From positions 1 to 41,302 of the forward strand of contig JAEZUH010000005.1 in assembly GCA_023443485.1 (NCBI GenBank): a DNA stretch of 41,302 nt. Reading direction: 5' to 3'. Positions 33,198 to 41,302 of the stretch are shown piece after piece. The number at the start of each line of letters is the position of its first letter. Position 1 is the stretch's first letter. The notes under the pieces were generated by a model. That model made no database searches, had not been told where the DNA came from, and saw only the letters and a list, made by a program, of their open reading frames with translations. The position numbers were made by a program, and so were the translations under genes. The DNA comes from Bacillota bacterium. Its GTDB lineage: Bacteria > Bacillota_I > Bacilli_A > RFN20 > CAG-826.

Positions 33198-34419
33198 CAA
33201 TCTCATCCTCTATAAAAAAAGCGTTCCTGCACTCCGTTTCTATCTTGAGGTCAGCATTTTTTGTTTATTCTTTTTAGTTTTCTTCTTCACTATTGGATTG
33301 AACTATCTTTGGCCTTTTAACTATTTGAATATTGCCTTTTACGTTTTACTTAGCGGTCTGATTTTGTTTTGGAGTCTTAACTACAAAAATCTATACTTCA
33401 ATTACTATTTCGTATTATTTGCATTCTTCAACATTATGATAATAGTTTCAAGTTTGTTAAATGGCTTTTTCTACATCAACACGACTGTTCTCACTTTATC
33501 CGCGACAACCTTCATTTTTTCTCAATTCATTGTCGAAAAAGAATATAGAACTAAAGTTTTGAAAATATTTGCCTTGGCCTTTATTGCCTTTTTGGTTGTT
33601 TTCTCTTTGAAAAATATCGTTCAACTATTTAGCTTACAACAACAATTGGATTTTTTCGGAGCCGATCCAAACGTCTTTAGTTATATCTTTGTTTATTCGT
33701 ATCTAGTTCTCCTATACTTTTTGCTTTATAAAAGAACATATTTCTTAATCCCCTTTTGCCTTTACACAATCCTTCTTATTTTTATTATTGGATCAAGATC
33801 GGCCTTGCTTCTGATGATTATTTGCTCAATCGCAATGCTTTTCCTTTTCTTTGGAAAGCGACGATTTTACATTCCAATAATCATTACTGTCGTTATCATC
33901 CTTCTTGTTGTTCTTATTCTTTCTCTACCAATTCCACAATTGGAAGAGTTAAAAGCGCGTTTAATCGATGCATTTCAATCCATTTTTGAAAACGGAAGTG
34001 GCGATACTTCATCCAATCATCGTATTATGATGTTTTTCTACGGAATCGATATTATTTTGAAGAGACCATTTTTTGGTTATGGTGGCATTTATCGCTTCGG
34101 TTTCTATAATTTCTCTGGGCAAATATCACATAATAATTTCATCGAAATTGGATTCAATTATGGACTATTAACCCTAATTCTTTATGAAGCATTCATCATA
34201 TATTCAATTTATAAATTGTTTAAAAATAAAAGAGAGGAATCTCATCTTTATATCAACTTTTTAATTTGTTTCTTTCTCATGCAATTTTTTTACCCAATTT
34301 TCACCAATAAAATCGACTATTTTGTCATTTGTTTCGCACTTTCAGCAATCGCGAAAGATACGACGAGAGGCAAACTATCAATAAAGAGCAAAAAAATTAA
34401 TTTAATAGTAGAAAAATAA
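33181..34419 (+). CDS. wzy: O-antigen/capsule polymerase (Wzy/O-antigen ligase family)
   Basis: About 412 residues with 10-12 TM segments and a large outer loop that begins FGADPNVFSYIFVYSYL, followed by the Wzy_C part GSGDTSSNHRIMMFFYGIDI, then FFGYGGIYRFG and ISHNNFIEIGFNYGLL. It would join repeat units outside the membrane. The start is set at ATG 33181 because GAGG lies 9 nt before it. The longer reading from 33118 is only the end of the upstream gene in another frame. It overlaps that gene by 17 nt, which suggests translational coupling of the two. Confidence 0.88.
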   Translation: MKSMFNNLILYKKSVPALRFYLEVSIFCLFFLVFFFTIGLNYLWPFNYLNIAFYVLLSGLILFWSLNYKNLYFNYYFVLFAFFNIMIIVSSLLNGFFYINTTVLTLSATTFIFSQFIVEKEYRTKVLKIFALAFIAFLVVFSLKNIVQLFSLQQQLDFFGADPNVFSYIFVYSYLVLLYFLLYKRTYFLIPFCLYTILLIFIIGSRSALLLMIICSIAMLFLFFGKRRFYIPIIITVVIILLVVLILSLPIPQLEELKARLIDAFQSIFENGSGDTSSNHRIMMFFYGIDIILKRPFFGYGGIYRFGFYNFSGQISHNNFIEIGFNYGLLTLILYEAFIIYSIYKLFKNKREESHLYINFLICFFLMQFFYPIFTNKIDYFVICFALSAIAKDTTRGKLSIKSKKINLIVEK

Positions 34420-34445
34420 AACAAAATTGAGAAAAAGGAAGTCAA

Positions 34446-34475
34446 CTTGTTAATAACAAGAATTTCAATTATAAT
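34446..34475 (+). promoter_or_regulatory. Promoter with palindrome before the GT4 gene
   Basis: -35 TTGTTA (34447-34452), 17-nt spacer, -10 TATAAT (34470-34475), then SD GGGAGAA before ATG 34505. The -35 is embedded in the palindrome CTTGTTA-A-TAACAAG (34446-34460), a likely operator. Confidence 0.7.
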
Positions 34476-34504
34476 CAAATAAATGAGACAGGGAGAAAGA
34501 TAAC

Positions 34505-35596
34505 ATGAAAGTTTTGGAAGTGATAAGCACATTAGAACCCACAGGTGGAGCCGAAACTTTTGCGGTTAATTTTTCAAGAGAATTGCGACAAATTTCTGAC
34601 TTAAAAGTTGTTGTTTTGTATCAAAAACATAAAAGTTATTTTGAAGAAAAAATTAAAGAAGCCGATATCGATTTAGTCTTTTTAAACAAAAAGAAACGTT
34701 TTGATTTAAAAAATGCAAAAGAGCTAAGAAATATTATCAAAGAATTTAAACCCGATGTTATTCATACGGAAAACAACGCTTTAATTCCCGTTTATCTAGC
34801 ATTACGTAATATTAAAAAAAGCCATCTCCCAAAAGTGTTCCACACCATGCACCTTAAAGCAGAAGAAGAAACTTCTAATAAAATTGTGCGATTCCTCTTT
34901 AAATCCATTTTTAAAAACCCAAATTATATCCCTGTTGCAATTACAGAGACTTTGTCCAATGAATCCAAAGCTTTCTACAAAAACCCGTTTGTTCCTTACG
35001 TTAACAACGGAGTCTCATTGGAGCCATTTAGAAATGATAAGCCACTTAAATTGAGAAAATATGACATAGTTGTTGTTGGAAGATTCGCCCGTGAAAAGAA
35101 TCACTTTTTTGTTGTTTCTTGCTTCATAGAACTAAAGAAAAAGTTACCAAATATTCAGATTTCACTTGTTGGCGGTGGCGAATTACTTGATGATGTGAAG
35201 AAATTTGTTTCCGACAATGATGCCCAAGATTTTATTCATTTCACAGGGATTTTGAATAGCCCTGCTGAAATTGTTAAGGAATCCAAAATCATCGCTCTTG
35301 GATCTCTTTTTGAAGCCAATCCCTTATCATTACTAGAAGGTATGTCTGCCGGATGTATTGTTGTTTCCTCTAATGTCGGTGGTGTTGCCGACATAATTAA
35401 TGAAGGACAAAATGGTTTTTTGTTTGAGTCTGGTGATAGAGAAAAATTCGTTGACATTTTGAACAAAGTCCTATCAAATATTGATTCATATCAAGATATG
35501 AGCGATTTCAATGTTAAATATAGCGATCAATTTTCGATGAGAGAATGTGCAAAAAAATATTACGATCTTTTTGAAGAGAACATCGAAAAGAAATAA
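34505..35596 (+). CDS. Family 4 glycosyltransferase
   Basis: 363 residues, GT-B retaining transferase. It begins KVLEVISTLEPTGGAETFA, the usual acceptor-side start, and carries NNGVSLEPF, VVGRFAREKNHFFVV and the donor-side segment GSLFEANPLSLLEGMSAGC with VSSNVGGVADIINEGQNGFL. It would add a sugar to the lipid-linked repeat on the inner membrane face. It has its own strong promoter and SD and is followed closely by the CDP-sugar genes. Confidence 0.9.
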   Translation: MKVLEVISTLEPTGGAETFAVNFSRELRQISDLKVVVLYQKHKSYFEEKIKEADIDLVFLNKKKRFDLKNAKELRNIIKEFKPDVIHTENNALIPVYLALRNIKKSHLPKVFHTMHLKAEEETSNKIVRFLFKSIFKNPNYIPVAITETLSNESKAFYKNPFVPYVNNGVSLEPFRNDKPLKLRKYDIVVVGRFAREKNHFFVVSCFIELKKKLPNIQISLVGGGELLDDVKKFVSDNDAQDFIHFTGILNSPAEIVKESKIIALGSLFEANPLSLLEGMSAGCIVVSSNVGGVADIINEGQNGFLFESGDREKFVDILNKVLSNIDSYQDMSDFNVKYSDQFSMRECAKKYYDLFEENIEKK

Positions 35597-35624
35597 ACAC
35601 ATAAGTAGTAAAGGAAGAGTAATT

Positions 35625-36404
35625 ATGAAAGTTATCATTTTAGCAGGCGGTTTCGGAACAAGGATTTCTGAAGAATCTCAATTTAAACCAAAGCCAATGA
35701 TTGAAATTGGTGGAATGCCAATTTTGTGGCATATTATGAAAGAATTTTCGGCGTATGGTTATAACGAATTCATCATTTGCGCTGGATATAAACAAGAATA
35801 CATCAAGCAATGGTTTAGTAATTATGCTTTATTCACAAACGATGTGTCTTTTGATTTTGGTAAAAATGGTGAAGTAACTCTTCATCGAAAACACGCCGAG
35901 AAATGGAAAGTGACTATTGCTGATACAGGATTAAATACACAAACTGGTGGTCGAGTAAAAAAAATCAAAGATTATGTTGGCAACGAACCTTTTATTCTCA
36001 CCTATGGTGATGGTGTTTCTGATATCAATATTGATGATTTAGTTACATTTCATAAAAAGAGCGGCAAGATTGGCACGATTAGCGTCTATAACTTTGGACA
36101 AGACAAAGGTGTTCTTGAACTAGGATTTAACGATGAAGTCAAAGCTTTTAGAGAAAAATCTGATTTAGATGGAGACTTAATTAATATTGGTTTCATGGTT
36201 TTAGAGCCAGATTTTTTTGACTATATCGATGGAGATGAAACTGTTTTAGAAAAATCACCAATGGATAAATTAGTCAAAGAACACCAGCTATCTGCATATG
36301 TCCATAAAGGCTTTTGGCAATGCATGGATACTTTAAGAGAAAAAGAAAGACTGGAAAAGGCTTGGAGTTCAGGTCGCGCTCCATGGAAGGTTTGGAAGGA
36401 TTAA
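35625..36404 (+). CDS. rfbF: Glucose-1-phosphate cytidylyltransferase
   Basis: About 259 residues, making CDP-glucose from CTP and glucose-1-phosphate. The N-terminal nucleotidyl-transfer motif is VIILAGGFGTRISEESQFKP, then KPMIEIGGMPILWHIMKEFS, and YGDGVSDINI with the metal-binding Asp. The C-terminus has KGFWQCMDTLREKERLEK, which is the RfbF family hallmark. ATG 35625 is chosen because AAGGAAG lies just before it; the 27 residues read upstream are the end of the GT4 gene in another frame. RfbG follows after 1 nt. Confidence 0.94.
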   Translation: MKVIILAGGFGTRISEESQFKPKPMIEIGGMPILWHIMKEFSAYGYNEFIICAGYKQEYIKQWFSNYALFTNDVSFDFGKNGEVTLHRKHAEKWKVTIADTGLNTQTGGRVKKIKDYVGNEPFILTYGDGVSDINIDDLVTFHKKSGKIGTISVYNFGQDKGVLELGFNDEVKAFREKSDLDGDLINIGFMVLEPDFFDYIDGDETVLEKSPMDKLVKEHQLSAYVHKGFWQCMDTLREKERLEKAWSSGRAPWKVWKD

Positions 36405-36405
36405 T

Positions 36406-37461
36406 ATGAAGTTCGATTTATCTTTTTATAAAGATAAGACAGTATTGATTACCGGCCATACTGGTTTTAAGGGTTCGTGGTTATCACAAATCCTCGTATT
36501 AGCTGGCGCGAATGTCATTGGCTACTCACTTGAACCAAACACAAACCCAAATCTTTTTAGCATCCTAAAATTAGATGAAAAAATGCACTCATACATTGGA
36601 GACATCCGCGATTTAAATAAACTTCGTGAAGTTTTTGATCGCCACCAGCCTCAGATAGTCATACATTTAGCGGCTCAACCAATCGTAAGAGATTCTTACA
36701 AAGATCCTGTTTACACATATGAAACAAATGTAATTGGTACAGTTAATGTATGCGAATGCGTTCGCCTGCATCCCTGTGTAAAATCGTTCCTCAATGTCAC
36801 GACCGATAAAGTCTATGAAAATAATGATATTCCAGACCATCCATTTAGAGAAGATGAAAAACTAGATGGATACGATCCATACAGCAACTCAAAGAGTTGT
36901 AGTGAGTTAGTTACTCATTCTTATGTAAAAAGTTTCTTATTACCTCTAGGAATTCCAACCAGTACAGCAAGAGCGGGTAATGTCATTGGGGGAGGAGATT
37001 TTTCTAATGATCGAATCATCCCAGATTGCTATCGTGCTTTGGCAGGTAAAAAGCCTTTAGTCATTCGCAATCCCCATTCAACAAGGCCATACCAACATGT
37101 TTTCGAACCATTGATTTGCTATTTGCTAATCGCTCAAAAGCAATATGAAGATAAAACTGTTGCTGGTGCATATAACGTTGGTCCTGATTCAGATAGTTTT
37201 GTTAATACTAAACTACTTGTTGAAAAGTTTAAGCTACATGCTTCTGGTTTTGATTACCGAATCGAATCAGATGGTGGCCCTCACGAAGCGGCATTCCTAT
37301 CACTTGATAATTCAAAAATCAAAAAAGCTTTTGGTTGGTTACCATTAATGGGAATTGGTGAAGCAGTGAAAATCACTGCCGAATGGTACATAGCCTTTAT
37401 TAATAACGAGGACATGATTAATATTTCCAACAAACAAATAAAGGAGTACTTTGGCGTATGA
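36406..37461 (+). CDS. rfbG: CDP-glucose 4,6-dehydratase
   Basis: 351 residues, extended short-chain dehydrogenase that turns CDP-glucose into CDP-4-keto-6-deoxyglucose. The NAD motif is TGHTGFKGSWLSQ near residue 16-28, followed by HLAAQPIVRDSY, NVTTDKVYEN and the active-site Tyr-Lys in DPYSNSKSCSELV, then RAGNVIGGGDFS and RPYQHVFEPL. These are RfbG/DdhB signatures. It starts 1 nt after the rfbF stop and overlaps the next gene by 4 nt. No gene for the E1/E3 3-deoxygenation pair is seen in the window, so a 3-hydroxylated CDP-6-deoxyhexose is the likely product of this branch. Confidence 0.94.
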   Translation: MKFDLSFYKDKTVLITGHTGFKGSWLSQILVLAGANVIGYSLEPNTNPNLFSILKLDEKMHSYIGDIRDLNKLREVFDRHQPQIVIHLAAQPIVRDSYKDPVYTYETNVIGTVNVCECVRLHPCVKSFLNVTTDKVYENNDIPDHPFREDEKLDGYDPYSNSKSCSELVTHSYVKSFLLPLGIPTSTARAGNVIGGGDFSNDRIIPDCYRALAGKKPLVIRNPHSTRPYQHVFEPLICYLLIAQKQYEDKTVAGAYNVGPDSDSFVNTKLLVEKFKLHASGFDYRIESDGGPHEAAFLSLDNSKIKKAFGWLPLMGIGEAVKITAEWYIAFINNEDMINISNKQIKEYFGV

Positions 37462-38381
37462 ATAAAGTTGTAGTGACCGGTGCTTCAGGCTTTGTTGGAT
37501 CGGCAGTAATAAAAAACTTATTAGAGCGAGATATTGAAGTTTTAGCTCTAGATGTTATCGATGACCCTTCTTTCAGACTCAATCTTTCAAATTCAAAACT
37601 GACATATAAGAAATGCGATATTTTTCAACTCGAGGACGTTAGGAGACACTTATTAGATGGTGGTTTTGATGCTTTTTATCATTTCGCATGGCTCGGCTCG
37701 GCCGGCCCACTTAGGGAAGACACGGATGTACAAATTAAGAATGCGACTGGTACAGTCGAATTGATGAAACTAGCTAATGAATGCAGTATAAAAAAATTTA
37801 TTTGTGCTGGCACAATAATGGAATTTGAAACTTTTTCAGCCATCTACGCTCAGAACAATAAACCGCAAATGTCCTACATCTATGGAGTGGGCAAACAGCT
37901 AGCCCATTTACTTTGTAAACCCATCGCGAATAAAATTGGAATTGAACTGGTGTGGACATACATTACCAATGCCTTTGGCGTTGGTGAAAAGTCTCCGCGT
38001 CTCATTAATTCAACAATTAGAAAATGTATTAAAGGAGAACCTCTTGAATTCACAAGTGGAACTCAAAAATATGATTTCTTATATATCGATGACGTCGCTG
38101 AGGCATTCTACTTAATTGGTGAAAAAGGAAAAGCTAATAAATCCTACGTAATCGGGTCTGGAAAAGCTGGACCTCTTAGAATATTTTTAGAAAAAGCTGT
38201 TCGAATGTGCGATGAAAACGCTAAACCATTGTTTGGTAATATGCCTTTCACTGGAACTGATTTAGACATCAATGTTTTCTCGATTCAAGAGTTACGAAAT
38301 GATTGCGGCTTCGAGCCTAAAATCTCTTTTGAAGAGGGCATTAAAAGAACGTATGAATGGTTAAAAAAAGAGGAAGCATAA
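37458..38381 (+). CDS. NAD(P)-dependent 4-ketoreductase/epimerase of a CDP-6-deoxyhexose branch
   Basis: 307 residues, extended short-chain dehydrogenase. It has GASGFVGSAV near residue 7-16, HFAWLGSAGP, and the active-site Tyr-Lys in IYGVGKQLAHLL, then ITNAFGVGEKSP and FLYIDDVAEAF. It probably reduces the 4-keto group of the CDP-sugar made by RfbG, as in abequose, paratose or 6-deoxyaltrose synthases; the exact sugar cannot be read from sequence. It overlaps rfbG by 4 nt and directly adjoins the RmlC-like epimerase gene. Confidence 0.85.
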   Translation: MNKVVVTGASGFVGSAVIKNLLERDIEVLALDVIDDPSFRLNLSNSKLTYKKCDIFQLEDVRRHLLDGGFDAFYHFAWLGSAGPLREDTDVQIKNATGTVELMKLANECSIKKFICAGTIMEFETFSAIYAQNNKPQMSYIYGVGKQLAHLLCKPIANKIGIELVWTYITNAFGVGEKSPRLINSTIRKCIKGEPLEFTSGTQKYDFLYIDDVAEAFYLIGEKGKANKSYVIGSGKAGPLRIFLEKAVRMCDENAKPLFGNMPFTGTDLDINVFSIQELRNDCGFEPKISFEEGIKRTYEWLKKEEA

Positions 38382-38954
38382 ATGGTACAAAAATTTTCTT
38401 TTCAAAAATTGGAACTTGAAGGCGCTTATCTAATCAAACCTTTTTTTGCTTCAGATATAAGAGGTGGGTTTTTAAAAGATTACTCAAAAGATCTTTTCAA
38501 AGCCAACGGAATAAACTATGAGTTAGATGAGGTGTTCTATACAATCTCACATAAAGGTGTCATTCGTGCTCTCCATTTTCAAGAAGTCAATCAACAACCA
38601 AAACTGGTTAGATGTGTTTCTGGCAAAGTTTTCGATGTTATAGTCGACATGAGACCATATTCACCAACTTTTAAAAAGTGGTTAGGGTTTTATTTATCAG
38701 CTGAAAACATGGATGAGTTGCTTATTCCTGCCCATTTTGCTCACGGATATCTAGTTTTGGAAGACTCAATAGTTTCTTATAAATGCGCCGCTCCTTTTGA
38801 TGGAGCGAATGATAGCGGAATTATGTATAACGATCCCGACATCAATGTTAAATGGCCGTTTGAAGAAATAGGTGGAGAAGATAATTTAATCATCGCTGAC
38901 AAAGACAAAAATCTTCAGTCTTTTCAAGAATATGTGAAGCGAGGATGCAAATAA
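38382..38954 (+). CDS. RmlC-like NDP-4-keto-6-deoxyhexose 3,5-epimerase family
   Basis: 190 residues of the dTDP-4-dehydrorhamnose 3,5-epimerase cupin family. It shows FASDIRGGFLKDY, the catalytic His in VIRALHFQE, VFDVIVDMRPYSPTFKKW and IPAHFAHGYLVLED. The Tyr-bearing segment reads VSYKCAAPFD and differs from classic RmlC (YKCTNYY), so it may epimerise only one carbon. By position it acts on the CDP-4-keto-6-deoxy sugar of RfbG before the adjacent reductase, rather than in rhamnose synthesis. No rmlB or rmlD is in the window. It starts directly after the reductase stop. Confidence 0.87.
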   Translation: MVQKFSFQKLELEGAYLIKPFFASDIRGGFLKDYSKDLFKANGINYELDEVFYTISHKGVIRALHFQEVNQQPKLVRCVSGKVFDVIVDMRPYSPTFKKWLGFYLSAENMDELLIPAHFAHGYLVLEDSIVSYKCAAPFDGANDSGIMYNDPDINVKWPFEEIGGEDNLIIADKDKNLQSFQEYVKRGCK

Positions 38955-40003
38955 TGAAGAAGAGAATGCTATTTATCGCTTCAATGCCTTCGGAAAAATT
39001 TCATTTCGATGGAGAAAGAAACAAATCTGGAGATGTTTTTTCCTGCTTAAAACAAATGAATTTTGATATCGATATTATCGATTACACTAAAAATAAATAC
39101 CTCCAAACTATTAAATTGGTTTGGAAATCAATGTTTAAAAAGTACGATATCATTTTTATTTCCAAGTGCGTTGTTGGCGGAACAATTGCTCTCCATCAAA
39201 TACTCAAATTCGGAAAAAGAAGCAATCATAAAAACATTTACTTCTACCTGATTGGAAATGGTTTTGAAGGTTTTGATGATAAAAAATACTACAAAGGTGA
39301 TCTGAAAGAATGCCAAGCGGTTATTGTTGAATCATTAGATGTCGTTAAATCACTCGCCGAAAACGGAATTACCAAAACTCATATTTTCCCATGCGTTAAA
39401 AAAGAATATATTCTTAATCCAACTCAAAAAGATTACTCAACTAATGAACCTTTGAAACTCATTTTTTTCTCCCGGGTTATCAAAGATAAGGGTGTGTTAG
39501 ACGCGATTGAAGCTGTTAAAAAATTAAATCAAGACAAAGTAAAATTCACTTTAGACATTGCGGGAGGATATCCCGAAGAAGATCCCGCTCACAAGATTGC
39601 TGAAGAAGAAGCAACAAAACATTCATTTATCACTTATTTCGGAAAAACATTTCATATTTCCGGAATTGAATCTTATGAGAGATTGCAACAGTATGATCTC
39701 CATATTTTTCCATCTCATTTTTTCCAAGAATGCGCTCCTGGATCTATCCTTGATATGTTTATTGCGGGTGTTCCCACTCTTTCATCCCTCTTTCCAAACG
39801 CTTTAAACGTTATGAATGAGCGAAATTCCTATTTTTTCGAATTTAACAATTTTGATGATCTGGTTGCGAAACTTGATTATGTTTACGCCCGCAAAGAAGA
39901 ACTAAATTCCAAAAGGATCGAATCAAATAAAGAAGCACAAAAATATTTCCCAGCAACTTTTATAAAGTTTGTTGAAAACTTATTCATTAAGGAGAATGTA
40001 TGA
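38954..40003 (+). CDS. Family 4 glycosyltransferase
   Basis: About 349 residues, GT-B fold. It begins RMLFIASMPSEKFHFDGERN and carries the donor-domain motif FFSRVIKDKGVLDAIEAVKKL, then YDLHIFPSHFFQECAPGSIL with the Glu/Gly donor segment, and FIAGVPTLSSLFP. It would add one repeat-unit sugar, possibly the CDP-derived 6-deoxyhexose made by the four genes before it. ATG 38954 shares one base with the previous stop codon and has SD GAGG 9 nt before; ATG 38945 is less likely. It overlaps rmlA by 4 nt. Confidence 0.9.
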   Translation: MKKRMLFIASMPSEKFHFDGERNKSGDVFSCLKQMNFDIDIIDYTKNKYLQTIKLVWKSMFKKYDIIFISKCVVGGTIALHQILKFGKRSNHKNIYFYLIGNGFEGFDDKKYYKGDLKECQAVIVESLDVVKSLAENGITKTHIFPCVKKEYILNPTQKDYSTNEPLKLIFFSRVIKDKGVLDAIEAVKKLNQDKVKFTLDIAGGYPEEDPAHKIAEEEATKHSFITYFGKTFHISGIESYERLQQYDLHIFPSHFFQECAPGSILDMFIAGVPTLSSLFPNALNVMNERNSYFFEFNNFDDLVAKLDYVYARKEELNSKRIESNKEAQKYFPATFIKFVENLFIKENV

Positions 40004-40884
40004 AAGGTATTATTTTAGCTGGTGGAAGCGGAACGCGCTTATATCCGCTCACTCTCTCGGTTTCTAAACAACTTTTGCCTGTTTATGACAAGCCATTAAT
40101 CTATTATCCATTGAGCATACTTATGCTTGCCGGAATTAGAGAAATTCTCATCATTAGTACTCCAACTGATTTGCCAAGATTTAAGTCACTTTTTGGTGAT
40201 GGAAGTGATTTTGGTATCAAACTAGAATACAAAGAACAACCATCTCCTGATGGTCTCGCCCAGTCTTTTATTTTAGGGGAAGATTTTATCGGTGGCGATG
40301 CAGTCGCGATGGTTCTTGGTGATAATTTATTCTATGGTGGAGGAATTAGAAAAAGACTCCTCGCCGCTTCTGAAAAAGCCGAAAAAGGAATTGCGACGAT
40401 TTTTGGTTACTTTGTTAGCGATCCAGAAAGATTTGGAATTGCGGAATTTGATGATGATTTAAATGTCCTATCAATTGAAGAAAAACCAAAGAATCCAAAA
40501 TCCTCTTATGCGATTACTGGTCTCTACTTTTTTGATAACAAGGCCTCCGAATATGCTAAAAATGTAAAACCATCTATTCGAGGCGAATTAGAAATAACAG
40601 ATGTTATTCAGCAATATCTCGACAAGAACAAATTAACCATCGACCTTTTGGGTCGTGGATTTACTTGGTTCGACACTGGGACAACTGACTCGTTGGTTGA
40701 AGCAAGCCAATTTGTGCGAATGATTGAAAATCATCAAGGGATCCAACTATCTTGCCTTGAAGAAATTGCTTTCATCAATGGTTGGCTTTCTAAGGAAAAA
40801 CTCATAGAAAGAGCAACCGCAATGGGAAAAAGCCAATATGGCAAACATTTGCGAAATGTTGCTGAAGGAAAAATAAAATATTAA
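40000..40884 (+). CDS. rmlA: Glucose-1-phosphate thymidylyltransferase
   Basis: 294 residues, making dTDP-glucose from dTTP and glucose-1-phosphate. Signatures are GIILAGGSGTRLYPLTLSVS, KQLLPVYDKPLIYYPLS, VLGDNLFYGGG and RGFTWFDTGTTDSLVEAS. The length matches RmlA. SD AAGGAG lies 6 nt before ATG 40000 in the end of the GT4 gene. The 2,3-dehydratase gene begins directly after its stop, so the dTDP sugar is probably turned into a 2,3-deoxygenated hexose. An rmlB (dTDP-glucose 4,6-dehydratase) is needed and would lie beyond the right edge. Confidence 0.95.
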   Translation: MKGIILAGGSGTRLYPLTLSVSKQLLPVYDKPLIYYPLSILMLAGIREILIISTPTDLPRFKSLFGDGSDFGIKLEYKEQPSPDGLAQSFILGEDFIGGDAVAMVLGDNLFYGGGIRKRLLAASEKAEKGIATIFGYFVSDPERFGIAEFDDDLNVLSIEEKPKNPKSSYAITGLYFFDNKASEYAKNVKPSIRGELEITDVIQQYLDKNKLTIDLLGRGFTWFDTGTTDSLVEASQFVRMIENHQGIQLSCLEEIAFINGWLSKEKLIERATAMGKSQYGKHLRNVAEGKIKY

Positions 40885-41302
40885 ATGAATCTAACCAAAC
40901 GAACATTGAACGATTTATTAATCTCATTTAGCTCCACTAAGGGGTTTCATGAAACATCCTTTTTACTTGAATGGATTAATCAAGAAAACGCGGCAAACAA
41001 GGCCGTTCTCTCTCCTTATGAAATTTCAGATGATTCTTTTTGGTTTTTTGATAAAGAAAATTCAACAGTTAGAAATAGAAACAATTCTTTCTTCTCCATC
41101 TCTGGAATTAAAAGAGAAGATAATGAGCAACCAATAATTCTTCAAAATGAAGTTGGGTATTTAGGTATTATTGGGAAAAGAATTAATGGAGTTTTGCATT
41201 TCTTAATGCAAGCTAAAATTGAACCAGGGAATATTAATAATATTCAAATATCACCCACCATTCAGGCAACCGAAAGCAACTTTACTCAAAAACATGGTGG
41301 CA
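40885..41302 (+). CDS. NDP-hexose 2,3-dehydratase (partial, cut by window edge)
   Basis: The first 139 codons of a gene that runs off the window. It starts MNLTKRTLNDLLISFSSTKG and carries the family pattern: FWFFDKENSTVRNRNNSFFS, then QPIILQNEVGYLGIIGKR, FLMQAKIEPGNINNIQISP and ATESNFTQKHGG. This is the EvaA-type hexose 2,3-dehydratase (Hexose_dehydrat) that removes the C2 hydroxyl of a dTDP-4-keto-6-deoxy sugar on the way to 2,6-dideoxy- or 2,3,6-trideoxyhexoses, better known from antibiotic gene clusters. ATG 40885 directly follows the rmlA stop; no close SD, so coupling is likely. Confidence 0.85.
   Translation, partial: MNLTKRTLNDLLISFSSTKGFHETSFLLEWINQENAANKAVLSPYEISDDSFWFFDKENSTVRNRNNSFFSISGIKREDNEQPIILQNEVGYLGIIGKRINGVLHFLMQAKIEPGNINNIQISPTIQATESNFTQKHGG

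Noticed and set aside
1..41302. CRISPR array, tRNA, rRNA or prophage
   Set aside because: I saw no regularly spaced repeats, tRNA-like cloverleaf, rRNA motifs or phage structural genes.
1..41302. Mycoplasma-type genetic code (TGA as Trp)
   Set aside because: TGA ends several genes cleanly, for example the receiver gene at 15186, the kinase at 16435 and feoA, and Trp is encoded by TGG.

Overview
The window comes from a low-GC bacterium of the Bacillota (Bacilli / Erysipelotrichia / mollicute-relative type). The calls resting on this are AT-rich codon use, a long-form HPF, intrinsic terminators and classic SD sites on many genes. TGA ends several genes (for example at 15186, 16435 and 22988), so the code is the standard bacterial one and not the Mycoplasma code. 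Assignment below phylum is inference.

Region 1 (1-5.3 kb) is chromosomal housekeeping: ribosome hibernation factor, a HAD phosphatase overlapping an unknown gene, a small membrane protein, then an ABC permease and lipoprotein binding protein without an ATPase, divergent from a Crp/Fnr regulator. Region 2 (5.2-11.5 kb) is metal homeostasis: feoA-feoB-small Cys-rich membrane protein on the minus strand, facing a Cu+ P1B ATPase, a ZIP transporter and a CopZ-like chaperone on the plus strand. GTTAG/CTAAC inverted repeats lie between the two units. Region 3 (11.6-24.4 kb) is mosaic: a zinc-ribbon DUF4190-like protein, a polysaccharide flippase, about 690 bp of AT-rich gap, and an unusual soluble two-component pair (receiver gene overlapping kinase gene). 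It continues with a decayed lactate dehydrogenase fragment, FrhB-like and polysaccharide pyruvyl transferase genes, a possible transposase remnant, the priming sugar-phosphate transferase, a Pyr_excise-like protein and intact L-lactate dehydrogenase. It ends with a metallophosphoesterase lipoprotein / membrane protein / VanZ-like unit. A minus-strand acyltransferase closes it.

Region 4 (25.6 kb to the right edge) is a plus-strand capsule/exopolysaccharide biosynthesis locus. It encodes UDP-glucose dehydrogenase, a GT2, the three UDP-FucNAc enzymes (the first fused to an XRE DNA-binding domain), a 578-residue membrane protein with FtsX-like topology, a Wzy-type polymerase and GT4 transferases. 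It also has a CDP-6-deoxyhexose branch (RfbF, RfbG, a reductase/epimerase, an RmlC-like epimerase), RmlA, and the start of an NDP-hexose 2,3-dehydratase cut by the window edge. Together with the flippase at 12.4 kb, the priming enzyme at 19.6 kb and the decorating enzymes, this makes a nearly complete Wzx/Wzy-type surface polysaccharide pathway rich in rare deoxysugars.

The best candidates for something undescribed are the XRE-dehydratase fusion with an inverted repeat in its own promoter, the cytosolic Cys-rich kinase plus receiver with an unknown output domain, and the FtsX-like protein with what may be a degenerate half ATPase domain. A recurrent regulatory trait is a TATAAT box only 6-15 nt from the start codon, which implies leaderless or nearly leaderless mRNAs.
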